A DNA stretch of 64,000 bases, taken from the NCBI RefSeq assembly GCF_918698085.1, contig NZ_CAKKLP010000009.1, positions 62,001 through 126,000 on the forward strand, in the 5' to 3' direction. Within the stretch, counting starts at the first letter, position 1. The number at the start of each line of letters is the position of its first letter. The notes beneath the pieces were generated by a model that did not search any database, had not been told where the DNA came from, and was given only the letters and a program-made list of their open reading frames with translations. Source of the DNA: Chryseobacterium sp. Bi04. Its GTDB lineage: Bacteria > Bacteroidota > Bacteroidia > Flavobacteriales > Weeksellaceae. The translations under genes and the position numbers were made by a program. Shown in pieces: positions 56,142 to 63,969 of the stretch.

Positions 56142-57680
56142 ATGAATAGATATCTTATAGACAACATAATTAACAATGATTTGATGTATATGTTGAATGA
56201 GGAAATAAGATTAAGTCTGAGAAACGATTTAGAAAATTACATTTCTTCACAATACAATAAACTAAAATTAACTAAGAGTATAATATTTAGAAATACTCCT
56301 GTTGATTTTTATGACAACTACGTTCCTTTAACATTAATTAACCCTCAGCATCATTTAAGAGTAGATGACCCTTATCAATTGATGCTAAAATTCCAGAAAA
56401 TTGGCATTATTGGTTCTGCAGGAAGTGGTAAAACTACCTTATTAAAACATATTGCTTTACAAACATTCGAAAGAGAGGAATTATTTCCAATAATTATTGA
56501 ATTACGAAATTATAATTCTTCATCACTTTCTTTTGAGGATTTTGTTGCACAACAAATTAGCAAAGTAAATTTTGAATTGATAAAAAAACTTTTTAAAAGC
56601 TCAAATTTTATTTTTCTATTAGATGGATATGATGAAATTGATTATATGAAAGGTAATAATTTCATTAATCAAATTGATAGTTTTGTTACAAATTATTCTT
56701 CAAATTACTTTGTAATATCCTCAAGACCAGGCACTAACGTGGAGAGCTTATCTCCGTTTTATATTTTTGAAATTGCACCATTAAATTTCAATGATATTTC
56801 ATTTTATGTTGAAAAACTTAAAATACCTTATGATAAAAGAAATAAAATATTAAAATCAATAAATTCAGAAGATGAATTCATTGATTTTCTAACAAATCCT
56901 TTACTACTGTCACTTTATATTGTCACATATAGTGCTATCGGCTATGAATTTTTACCTAATAAAAGTATTTTTTTAAGAAAAGTAATTGATTATTTATTTA
57001 CAGTTCATGATTCTGTATCAAAATTAGGATATGTACGTGAGAAATTATCTAACCTGAATGTCGACAGTTTAGAAAAAATTTCTTCCATTCTAGCCTTTAG
57101 GATATTTTTTTCGACTAAATACTCACTATCGAAAGACGAATTATATAAAGAATTTGATTTAATAAAAAAATCAACAGAATTCTATTTTGAAAATGACAAA
57201 CTACTTTATGATTTAACCATTACAGTTGGAATATTAATAGATAATGGAAATTACTATTCCTTTCCTCATTTATCTATATTAGAGTATTTAACTGCTAATT
57301 TCGTTTCGACATTAAATGAAAAAAATAAAACTAACTTATATAATACAATGAATACTAAAAATATTCAATTGTTAAGCGTAAGTTTTTTTGAGTTTTTATA
57401 TGAATTAGACAGAGATTATTTTCTAAAATTATTTTTAATTCCAGCAATAGATAAGCTAATTGAAAATAAATATGATTTTAATGAGAACATTTATAAAGAT
57501 GAGTCATTTTTAGTAAAAGAATTTTTACGAAGAAATGTTAATACTATCTTGTTAAACAATAAATTATCTGATGAATATCTAGAATTTGATTATTTTACAT
57601 TAAGGAATATAAAAAATGAAATTGAGGAACGATTAGAATCAAAGTTTAACAACGATAACAATCCTCTATTTGAATTTTAA
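56142..57680 (+). CDS. NACHT-domain NTPase (STAND), candidate antiphage protein
   Basis: A 512-residue protein. N-terminal segment ~1-85 ends with the NACHT prelude DFYDNYVPLTL. Walker A is GSAGSGKT (91-98), Walker B is LLDGYDEID (159-167), and the sensor-like SSRPG is at 193-197. The winged-helix and helical region extends to ~400, and the remaining C-terminus has no recognisable repeats. Bacterial NACHT proteins detect phage and trigger protective responses. No nuclease or other toxic domain is fused, so an effector in trans is expected; the upstream membrane pentapeptide protein is the obvious candidate. Strong terminator follows. Confidence 0.88.
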   Translation: MNRYLIDNIINNDLMYMLNEEIRLSLRNDLENYISSQYNKLKLTKSIIFRNTPVDFYDNYVPLTLINPQHHLRVDDPYQLMLKFQKIGIIGSAGSGKTTLLKHIALQTFEREELFPIIIELRNYNSSSLSFEDFVAQQISKVNFELIKKLFKSSNFIFLLDGYDEIDYMKGNNFINQIDSFVTNYSSNYFVISSRPGTNVESLSPFYIFEIAPLNFNDISFYVEKLKIPYDKRNKILKSINSEDEFIDFLTNPLLLSLYIVTYSAIGYEFLPNKSIFLRKVIDYLFTVHDSVSKLGYVREKLSNLNVDSLEKISSILAFRIFFSTKYSLSKDELYKEFDLIKKSTEFYFENDKLLYDLTITVGILIDNGNYYSFPHLSILEYLTANFVSTLNEKNKTNLYNTMNTKNIQLLSVSFFEFLYELDRDYFLKLFLIPAIDKLIENKYDFNENIYKDESFLVKEFLRRNVNTILLNNKLSDEYLEFDYFTLRNIKNEIEERLESKFNNDNNPLFEF

Positions 57681-57720
57681 TAAAACTTCATGTAACATCA
57701 TATTGGCGAAATGGCAGTTT

Positions 57721-57750
57721 AAAGGAGAAATTGAAAGTTTCTCCTTTCTT
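57721..57750 (+). terminator. Terminator after the NACHT gene
   Basis: AAAGGAGAAA / TTTCTCCTTT, 10 bp, with a 7-nt loop, followed by CTTG; 41 bases past the stop. Confidence 0.75.
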
Positions 57751-57833
57751 GTCGCAACAGCATTATATATTTCCTTTTTTCATAATTTAATAAATAATAA
57801 AAGGCTATTGCTAAGGTTAGTGCAAAATTGAAA

Positions 57834-57887
57834 GTTTAAGCAGTTTATAATAGTTAAACCGCACGAAAGGATTCGCGCAGTAGCGGG
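57834..57887. repeat. REPIN-like repeat, right half only
   Basis: GTTTATAATAGTTAAACCGC followed by ACGAAAGGATTCGCGCAGTA matches the right half of the repeats at 53111 and 61668. The left hairpin is absent. Confidence 0.65.
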
Positions 57888-57963
57888 ATAATTAAAAAAC
57901 TAGTGCTAGCACAGGTTTTATGCTATTGCGGGTTTTGGGTTTAATTTAAAGTTAGTTTTGTAG

Positions 57964-57971
57964 TATCTTTG
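57964..57971 (+). promoter_or_regulatory. Candidate -7 box of the HEPN gene
   Basis: TATCTTTG, 98 bases before the ATG at 58070, giving a ~90-base leader. No clear -33 box at 19-base spacing. Confidence 0.4.
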
Positions 57972-58069
57972 TGTTCAGTGTAAAACCTAAAGTTTCGGTT
58001 TCTTTAGTTTACAACAGCCGTAAAGTTTGGGAACTTTAGGTCCAATTTAAAAACAATACTCATTTAAAA

Positions 58070-58924
58070 ATGATAACTGAAGTTACTTGGTTTATTTTAG
58101 GAAACGGAATATTCTTAGAAGATAACGAAATTGAAATATTACCGTATTTAAAAATACGAAAAGTTAATAAATTATCCATTTTTGAACTTGCTGGATTAGG
58201 TGCAAAAGGTTTCCAACAATGGTCATTACTAGAGCCTTTTTGTTACCTAACTAATAACTTTGAAATAATCAGCTCAGAAAATAAATCCACTTACGGATAT
58301 GATATTTTAAATAGAGCTTGGTTACTAAATACTTTACTAGTTTTACGAAAAAAAACAACTACAAATTCGATTGCACTATTAAATCATTCCTGGAACAATA
58401 TTAAGGATGCGAAAGAAGTCAAAGCCAATCTTTGTGACTACCATATAAATATGCTACAAATTAGTAGCTTCAATAACTTAAATATGGAGAAAAGTGATAT
58501 ATGCTGGCTGAAGGAACATTTTGAAATAGCAAATACACTAGCATTTAAATATGAGAAGTTTAGATATTCATTGGAAGTATTAAATTCTTGGCGCTATTGT
58601 GTAGATATAAAAAGTGCTATAGCAATTATTTGGGCCGCAATTGAAAGTATTGTTGATGTCTCTTCCGAAATAACATATCGTCTCTCACTAAGTATTTCAT
58701 CTTTATTGTATGAAAGAGGAGAGAAAAGAATTGAGAAATTCAAGGACATTAAGAAACTATATGGCCTTCGTTCAAAAGTGGTACACGGTAGTAATCTTAA
58801 AGACAATGATATTGAAAATGCTTTAGTTGGATCATTTAACTTACTTTCTGAATTAGTTACTTATATGATTGAAAATAACCAAATTATAGCTGAAAAGGAC
58901 TTTGAATCTGCAATCTTTAAATAA
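58070..58924 (+). CDS. Apea-like HEPN domain protein (putative RNase effector)
   Basis: A 284-residue protein. The N-terminal half (~1-150) is of unknown type. The C-terminal helical HEPN domain (~160-270) contains YGLRSKVVHG with Arg234 and His239, an intact Rx4H catalytic motif of HEPN ribonucleases, preceded by AIWAAIESIVD. HEPN RNases act as toxins or effectors in antiviral and abortive-infection systems. No antitoxin partner is evident; the convergent XRE gene shares its terminator. Whether it works alone or senses infection through its N-terminal half is unknown. Confidence 0.78.
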   Translation: MITEVTWFILGNGIFLEDNEIEILPYLKIRKVNKLSIFELAGLGAKGFQQWSLLEPFCYLTNNFEIISSENKSTYGYDILNRAWLLNTLLVLRKKTTTNSIALLNHSWNNIKDAKEVKANLCDYHINMLQISSFNNLNMEKSDICWLKEHFEIANTLAFKYEKFRYSLEVLNSWRYCVDIKSAIAIIWAAIESIVDVSSEITYRLSLSISSLLYERGEKRIEKFKDIKKLYGLRSKVVHGSNLKDNDIENALVGSFNLLSELVTYMIENNQIIAEKDFESAIFK

Positions 58925-58986
58925 ATTGCACCCCGTTGCGCAAAGTCAGGAGACCTTGCGCCAATAAAATAAAACCAAGCTATTTA

Positions 58987-59026
58987 AAACCAAGCTCCGA
59001 AGTTTTAAGACTTCGGAGCTTGGTTT
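58987..59026. terminator. Strong bidirectional terminator (HEPN / XRE)
   Basis: A perfect 17-bp stem (AAACCAAGCTCCGAAGT and its complement) with a 6-nt loop, between two convergent genes. Short T-tracts only. Confidence 0.8.
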
Positions 59027-59047
59027 ATATTCTAGTTAAGAACAAAT

Positions 59048-59290
59048 CTAGGATTTCTCATCTATTTTGAAATCCAATAAATCTTTAGGCAATACATTTA
59101 GACCTCTGGCCAAATCAATTAATGTAGTAAATGCAAAGTTTCTTTTTCCATTTTCTATATCGCTTACTGTACCTTTAGTAATTTTGGAACTATTTAGGAC
59201 AACATCATCTTGAGTAAGTCCAGATTTAAGTCTTAAATCTTTGATGTGTTCTCCAAATCTTTTTAGTATTTCATCTTGTAAAATGTCCAT
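59048..59290 (-). CDS. XRE-family helix-turn-helix regulator
   Basis: An 80-residue single-domain HTH_3 protein (residues ~10-65): IKDLRLKSGLTQDDVVLNSS, then KGTVSDIENGKRN as recognition helix. Such small XRE proteins regulate mobile elements, restriction systems and toxin modules. Its upstream region carries two palindromes, one of which overlaps a divergent plus-strand promoter (59337-59376). It therefore probably represses that promoter and its own. Convergent with the HEPN gene. Confidence 0.85.
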   Translation of the reverse strand: MDILQDEILKRFGEHIKDLRLKSGLTQDDVVLNSSKITKGTVSDIENGKRNFAFTTLIDLARGLNVLPKDLLDFKIDEKS

Positions 59291-59296
59291 TTATTA

Positions 59297-59314
59297 GCCC
59301 TTTATACAAAGGGC
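59297..59314. promoter_or_regulatory. Palindrome in the XRE gene leader
   Basis: GCCCTTT-ATAC-AAAGGGC, a perfect 7-bp-arm inverted repeat 7 bases upstream of the XRE start codon. Could be an operator or an RNA hairpin blocking translation initiation. Confidence 0.5.
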
Positions 59315-59336
59315 GTAATTTTTTTCGCAAATTTTA

Positions 59337-59352
59337 TTACAAGAACTTGTAA
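59337..59352. promoter_or_regulatory. Candidate XRE operator
   Basis: TTACAAG-AA-CTTGTAA, a perfect 7-bp-arm inverted repeat. It covers the -33 TTG of the divergent plus-strand promoter, the expected position for a repressor. Confidence 0.55.
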
Positions 59353-59376
59353 CAAAATGAAAATTTCTTATATTTG
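59347..59376 (+). promoter_or_regulatory. Consensus promoter divergent from the XRE gene
   Basis: TTG (59347-59349), a 19-base spacer, TATATTTG (59369-59376): an exact fit to the Bacteroidota consensus. The first ATG-initiated gene on this strand is more than 400 bases away, so a long leader or a small RNA is expected. Confidence 0.7.
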
Positions 59377-59381
59377 TCAAT

Positions 59382-59640
59382 AGATTACATCTGAAGATGT
59401 AATTTTGCGATACTTCAAAGAAATATAGAAGCTATTGCTTAGAACCTTGCTTTTGAAAACTGGTAATTTTTATGCACGCAAGATGATAAGCAGGAAGCTC
59501 ACGACCTAGGCGTGGGCTCTCTTATCTGTTGCACGGTATACCAGTACCTCTAGTTCAGATATTGTAGAGTCTCATGCCGTTTTTATTTTCATGCTGTTCT
59601 GCTTTTCTACAATCATCTTTTTCTAAGCCTGCTTTACCAC
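59382..59640 (+). ncRNA. Possible structured RNA or long leader
   Basis: Starts at the consensus promoter at 59347. ATTACATCT-GA-AGATGTAAT (59384-59403) is a tight hairpin. At 59485-59526 a two-part stem forms: GATAAG / CTTATC outside and AGCTCACG / CGTGGGCT inside. No open frame of substance is seen until 59811. It may be the leader of the 59811 gene or a separate RNA. The 520-bp interval 59291-59810 otherwise holds no gene I can support. Confidence 0.35.
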
Positions 59641-59810
59641 ATACAGTATCATGATACGGTACGATGGGGTGTACAATCCATTGCGGCTTTAGGGCTTTTA
59701 GGAAACACAAATTCTATCATATTGATTCGGCTTTTATAGACAGGAAGTTCAGGCATTGCAGGACTTACTACTTTACTGCCGTAAAATCGTACAATAAAAA
59801 ATGCACACTC

Positions 59811-60334
59811 ATGAAAAAAACCAGAACAGACTTTCAATCCCGGCTTGGGAAAGGCCGGAAGAGACATTACGGCTTACAGCAGATGGAAATATTTTTTCAG
59901 CTCAATGATCTGGCAGCATCCAAAGAACTTTTAAACAGCATTATGAGTTATGCCTTAAAAGAAATAGCTGGATAAAAGAAGAACCATCCGTTATTTATCA
60001 TTTTCATCAAGCGATGCGTTCATTCATCCGTACAAGCTACTTTATCATGTTGAAGGAAAAGAAATTGATGGTCAATACTGAGTTGAAAGGGGTTTCTCCG
60101 TTAGTTCTTGGCTTGCTTTCAGAGAAAGAATACCAAAACCCTCTGTTGGTCTTTAAAAAAGCATTCAAAGAATACAGCATCAAGGAATTTGATTATTTTA
60201 TATCCGGGATGGTCTATTTTTCTCTGGGAGCTTACCGCAATATGCCCGAAAGGAATATCATTAATCCCTATATCCACCTGACTAAAATGCTGGATGCAGC
60301 GTACCTTATTATTAAAAGGAAAGGGAAAAAATAA
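59811..60334 (+). pseudogene. Frameshifted hypothetical gene (about 174 aa when intact)
   Basis: An ATG at 59811 starts MKKTRTDFQSRLGKGRKRHY and runs to SYALKEIAG, ending at a TAA at 59973. A different frame then continues without a stop, LKRNSWIKEEPSVIYHFHQA into MRSFIRTSYFIML ... YIHLTKMLDAAYLIIKRKGKK, to 60334. A single missing base around 59950-59960 explains this. I do not know the function; it looks like a conserved small helical protein. Its last 109 bases are repeated at 61786-61894. Confidence 0.7.
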
Positions 60335-60621
60335 AGCTTTCAAACTTAAAAAAAATGATTTGATGTAAATCCAACTTCTTAATTATACGTCTGTTTAAAC
60401 TAATCACAAAAGTTTTTATTTTTAAAACACTTTAGTACACTTTAGAAAGTTTAAAATAATACAACATAAAAATACATTGAAGAAAAAAAAATCAAAGATT
60501 TTTCAAAACTTATGTGGACGTATTCTGCGCCAGGATATCCTCTTAAGCCCCCCTTAAGTGTTTCAATCTTTTGTGCCTTTTGTGGTTTAATAAAAAAGTT
60601 TAAACAGCTTTTATATAAAAA
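60335..60621. other. 287-bp gap before the HxlR gene
   Basis: AT-rich, no gene. It contains CTTAAG-CCCCC-CTTAAG (60541-60557), a small palindrome that might be a weak terminator for the minus-strand HxlR gene. No T-run follows. Confidence 0.35.
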
Positions 60622-60969
60622 TCACTTCTCCTTTATTTTCTTTCTATGCTTCAAGCCAAAATTAATTAGGGCATTGACTACATCTTCAGTTTCTTTGGCG
60701 TGTGTGGTAAGTGCATACGAAACTGTAACAGGTTTGGTGTTATTAACCGTTCGGGTAATCAGTAAATTATCTTCCAGTTCCTGCAGCTCTTTGGACAGAA
60801 CTTTTGGACTTATTCCCAAAGCCATTTCCTGCAAATCTTTGAACCGCATTGTTTCGTAATTATACAGATTATGTAGAATGCAGAATTTCCACTTGCCACC
60901 CAATAGTTCAATGGCATCTTTAAGAGCCAATATTTTTTCTTTACTGATGTCATTTTTTTTGATACTCAT
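60622..60969 (-). CDS. HxlR-type winged-helix regulator
   Basis: A 115-residue winged-helix protein with the HxlR signature LLGGKWKFCILHNLYNYETM and ISPKVLSKELQELEDNLLI. HxlR/MarR-like proteins respond to electrophiles, redox or metabolites. I use the ATG at 60969 (MSIKKNDIS); the upstream in-frame extension runs into the divergent gene and is not family-like. It is divergent from a RibD/DHFR-like reductase gene (82 bases), a common pairing in which the regulator controls the reductase. Confidence 0.88.
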   Translation of the reverse strand: MSIKKNDISKEKILALKDAIELLGGKWKFCILHNLYNYETMRFKDLQEMALGISPKVLSKELQELEDNLLITRTVNNTKPVTVSYALTTHAKETEDVVNALINFGLKHRKKIKEK

Positions 60970-61051
60970 AAAATAGTTACTTTCCAAAAGGTAATGGATA
61001 GTAAAGGTAAAGTTTCTTTCAGATAATTTTATCCTGTAAAAAAAATTAAAA

Positions 61052-61561
61052 ATGAAAGTAACAGTAATTGCCAACATTTCGGCTAATGGTAAAGTATTAT
61101 TATCTGATCATCCACATCATCAGTTGCCACCAGAAGCAATGGAGTTTTATTTAGCATTTGCGAAAAAGGTTGGGAACCTTGTCATAGGCTTGAAAACCTT
61201 TGAAAATTTTTTAACCTTCCCACAGGAAGTCAAAGACCATTTTAGCGGAATAGAAATCGTAATACTCTCTGAAAAACCTTACGTATCAAAAGGCTACAAG
61301 ACTGTTGAAAGCCCCGAAGAAGCTATTGAATATATGTCAGAAAAGGGGTTGTACGAAATGGCAGTTGGCGGTGGAACAGGTGCTTTTAATGCTTTTATAG
61401 ACAAAGATTTGGTGACAGACATTTATTTTAATATTCATCCATTAATCACAGGAGTTGGCGGTGTATTAGGAAACAGCAGGGAACTGAACTCAAAATTTAA
61501 ACATAAAGAATATAACCTTAAAGACGGTTTCATTCAACTGCATCTAAGTAAAGAAGACTGA
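61052..61561 (+). CDS. Dihydrofolate reductase/RibD C-terminal domain-like protein
   Basis: A 169-residue protein of the RibD_C/DHFR-like group. The N-terminus KVTVIANISANGKV corresponds to the start of the fold, NLVIGLKTFENF is the NADPH-phosphate region, and VGGGTGAFNAFIDKDLVTDI is the family's nucleotide-binding glycine motif. Members reduce pteridine or flavin-like substrates with NADPH; the substrate here is unknown. Controlled most likely by the divergent HxlR regulator. Confidence 0.85.
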   Translation: MKVTVIANISANGKVLLSDHPHHQLPPEAMEFYLAFAKKVGNLVIGLKTFENFLTFPQEVKDHFSGIEIVILSEKPYVSKGYKTVESPEEAIEYMSEKGLYEMAVGGGTGAFNAFIDKDLVTDIYFNIHPLITGVGGVLGNSRELNSKFKHKEYNLKDGFIQLHLSKED

Positions 61562-61667
61562 ATAACAACGATCTAAAAAAGGTGAATACAGTCTCAAATA
61601 TATTCTTGACGAAAAAATATGAATAACCGAGATCAATTATTAACATTACAATCTATCTATTAACAGA

Positions 61668-61778
61668 CCTTCGCTACCGCACGATTGTATCATATGGTTT
61701 TGGCTTTTAGATTATATTATTAGAATGTTTAATTTATAATACTTGAACCACACGAAAGGATTCGTGCGGTATCGAGGG
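61668..61778. repeat. REPIN-like two-hairpin repeat, copy 3
   Basis: Starts CCTTCGCTACCGCACGATTG and ends ACACGAAAGGATTCGTGCGG plus TATCGAGG. Close to copy 1 at 53111. It lies just before the decayed 3' end of the 59811 gene. Confidence 0.75.
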
Positions 61779-61785
61779 GGCAGCG

Positions 61786-61894
61786 GGGAGCTTACCGCAA
61801 TATACCTGAAAGTAATATCGTCAATTCATACATTCATCTGACTAAAATGCTGGATGCTGCACACCTTATTATTGAAAGTCGAAGAAAGAAATAA
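61786..61894 (+). pseudogene. 3'-end fragment of the 59811 gene
   Basis: A 109-base segment of exactly the same length as 60226-60334, encoding GAYRNIPESNIVNSYIHLTK and then MLDAAHLIIESRRKK with its stop. It has no start. It shows the same arrangement as the groEL and hydrolase fragments: inserted genes lie between the upstream 3' end and this copy. Confidence 0.88.
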
Positions 61895-62007
61895 AGAGCG
61901 TTAAGCTGCTCAAAGTCTAGTGTGATCGTTGTTTTAAATTTAATTCTACGTCATTGATGAAAACAATCTAAAAATATTAACACAATTGGATCTGTTTTAT
62001 ATTAGGG

Positions 62008-62022
62008 CAATGTGTAAATTTG
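62008..62022 (+). promoter_or_regulatory. Cargo-gene leader with -7 box
   Basis: CAATGTGTAAATTTG with TAAATTTG at 62015-62022, 50 bases before the ATG at 62073; then GATATTATCTGCCATTTTGC, related to the GATGTTAGCC leader at 54831. Confidence 0.6.
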
Positions 62023-62072
62023 GATATTATCTGCCATTTTGCAGAACGTACAAACTGACAAAAAAATAAGAT

Positions 62073-62678
62073 ATGGGTTGGAAAGCATCAGCTATAATAA
62101 TTAATAAACCGACACAGGTAGACAACGAAACGCTACTAACAGAGCTAGGATTTAATAATCTGACAAGAATTGAGGATGAGCCTTTTGAAGTTGCTATTAA
62201 TCCTGATGACAACAAGGTTTATATCGGTTCATATAAAAACAACTTATTGGTTTGTGCATCCGGCATTCCAACGCAATTTTTTGACGAGAATGAAACCCCA
62301 ATCGAAAAAACATTCAACCGGATTTTTCCAAATTCTGAAATTTGTTCAATAGTATTACATAGTGCAATTAACTTGTGGGGCTATTCAGTGACAAAGAATG
62401 GAAAAAAAATAAGAGCAAGAGCAGGCAATTCAGATGATGGAACATTTGTGGAGATTGGTGAGCCGCTTGACGAAGAAAAAGAACTTTTAAGTAAATCTAA
62501 ATTAGATGAAAACGGAAATAAAGTTTATGTATTAGACGAATTTCCTGACGAAACATTCAGTGAAGATCAGGTTGGAGAAAACTTTGTTTTTTTAATTTGT
62601 AAAAGATATTTTGATCAAGAACTTGACAGTGCACACGATTTGCTCTTTAAAACAACTTTAACAGGATACCAGTATTGA
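62073..62678 (+). CDS. Hypothetical protein, 201 aa
   Basis: A soluble acidic protein beginning MGWKASAIIINKPTQV, with strand-rich regions (NKVYIGSYKNNLLVCASGIP) and an acidic Glu/Asp-rich C-terminal half (DEFPDETFSEDQVGENFVFL). It may be a small immunity-type or antirestriction-like accessory protein, but I recognise no family with confidence. It has the shared cargo leader (62008-62022), which supports it being a real, separately transcribed island gene. Confidence 0.6.
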   Translation: MGWKASAIIINKPTQVDNETLLTELGFNNLTRIEDEPFEVAINPDDNKVYIGSYKNNLLVCASGIPTQFFDENETPIEKTFNRIFPNSEICSIVLHSAINLWGYSVTKNGKKIRARAGNSDDGTFVEIGEPLDEEKELLSKSKLDENGNKVYVLDEFPDETFSEDQVGENFVFLICKRYFDQELDSAHDLLFKTTLTGYQY

Positions 62679-62690
62679 AAAATCGAGCAA

Positions 62691-63201
62691 GATGAAACAC
62701 AACCTTTTAACAGGCAACAGAAGAAAAAGCTTAGTGAAAATTTTGGTAATCAGACTTTTCTGGCCTATTTTGATACCACAACCAATAAGGTACAGCAGTT
62801 ATCCTCCAATATGATTCCCAGAAGACACACTGCAGCGGAAGTATATAACAATAAATTATACATCATCAGCGGAAGTACAACATCTTTTAACCAAATAAGC
62901 TATTAAAAGCATACAGGTAGCAGATATCAGTGATAGTACACTTGCCAATACAACCAGTGAAAACCGCGTATTGGAAACAAAAGTTTATACCAATGCACAT
63001 AGAGACGGTTTTATCATCAGCAATAAAAATAACAGCAATCAGTTTGCATACACGGTTTACTCCACAGATGGGAAGCAGGTCAGTAAAGGTTTTGCCTATT
63101 ACAATAAAACGATAGATCTGTCCAGAGTACAGCCTGGAAATTATATTTTTAGTTTTAAAAATGAGAAAGGGATTTTGCAGCAGGTTAAAATTTTCAGATA
63201 A
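62691..63201 (+). pseudogene. Remnant of a kelch-repeat, T9SS-sorted surface protein
   Basis: The first part reads FLAYFDTTTNKVQQLSSNMI and then PRRHTAAEVYNNKLYIISG, a kelch-repeat pattern, then hits a stop near 62908. In another frame it continues KSIQVADISDSTLANTT to a C-terminal sorting-domain-like end: FIISNKNNSNQFAYTVYSTD, then VQPGNYIFSFKNEKGILQQV and KIFR at 63201. So this is the 3' end of a larger secreted protein gene, frameshifted and missing its 5' part. Confidence 0.75.
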
Positions 63202-63301
63202 TACCCCTAAATGCTATTGATGATAAATTGTGATCTGGAAACAAATTTTGAGTAATAAAATCATCTTTAAATTCTTAGATTTGAAAACTTATAACTACAC
63301 T

Positions 63302-63949
63302 ATGACTGCTCAGGAACTTGAATTATTATTATCTGCAAGAGTTCAAACATTTGATCTGAAAAAGACAGCATTCGAGACTCTTCATAAAATACTCTCAGAA
63401 AATCCTGAAGATGCAGTTGGTGGTTTTGAACTCAATGAAATCACCTTACAGTTTGACGGATATCAATATCTGGTCAACAAAAGATATAGTGGTCCAATTA
63501 TCAGAACACGCATAGGCCTGTATGTGAAAAACGAAATTTATCTTAGTGATCTGGAACCTATCGGTTATTACGAGCTTGAAACAGATTTGGATGGCGAAAT
63601 TATTGACGATTGGTTTATCATAGAAAGTGAAAAGTATATAAAAGACATTGATATCATTTCACATTTTCAACACATGCATCAAAAGATGCCGCTTCAGTAT
63701 TTGAAAAGAAATCATGTTCAGTATAAATTTATCTCCTACATTTCCTTAGTAGGAACATTATTCATAAGCAAAGAATTTCAGGGAGCAGGAATCTTTATTC
63801 ACAGAGCACTGCTCTTTTTAGAAACAGATTCCCCCTCACTTAATGAAGTTTATTTAAAGGAGTCAAAGAAATTTCTGAAAATGATAAGTGATTATCTGAT
63901 AGAAAATAATCTGATATCTGAAGAGTTGAAACAAAAATTAACCCAATAA
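63302..63949 (+). CDS. Hypothetical protein, 215 aa
   Basis: A soluble protein, acidic, with strand-rich N-terminal half (GGFELNEITLQFDGYQYLV, RTRIGLYVKNEIYLSDLEPI) and helical C-terminal third (SLNEVYLKESKKFLKMISDY). No signal peptide. I do not recognise a family; the pattern resembles contact-dependent immunity proteins. I use the ATG at 63302 (MTAQELELLL); an upstream in-frame start at 63230 adds residues of poor quality. A further gene begins 20 bases later, suggesting an operon. Confidence 0.65.
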   Translation: MTAQELELLLSARVQTFDLKKTAFETLHKILSENPEDAVGGFELNEITLQFDGYQYLVNKRYSGPIIRTRIGLYVKNEIYLSDLEPIGYYELETDLDGEIIDDWFIIESEKYIKDIDIISHFQHMHQKMPLQYLKRNHVQYKFISYISLVGTLFISKEFQGAGIFIHRALLFLETDSPSLNEVYLKESKKFLKMISDYLIENNLISEELKQKLTQ

Positions 63950-63969
63950 CCTTGGTCTCAAAATTACAA

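Larger units (their letters stand above)
57681..58069. other. 389-bp intergenic region with terminator and half-REPIN
   Basis: It holds the NACHT terminator, the right half of the REPIN-like repeat, a GTGCTAGCAC palindrome near 57904 and the promoter of the HEPN gene. No gene. Confidence 0.55.
61562..62072. other. 510-bp repeat-rich intergenic region
   Basis: It holds REPIN-like copy 3, the decayed 3' end of the 59811 gene, and the leader with -7 box of the 62073 gene. No intact gene. Confidence 0.6.

Noticed and set aside
60541..60557. CTTAAG-CCCCC-CTTAAG as an attachment site
   Set aside because: Only a 6-bp palindrome, with no second copy found in the window.
53111..61778. CRISPR array
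   Set aside because: The repeats are three dispersed copies kilobases apart, ~110 bp long, with no regular spacers and no cas genes.
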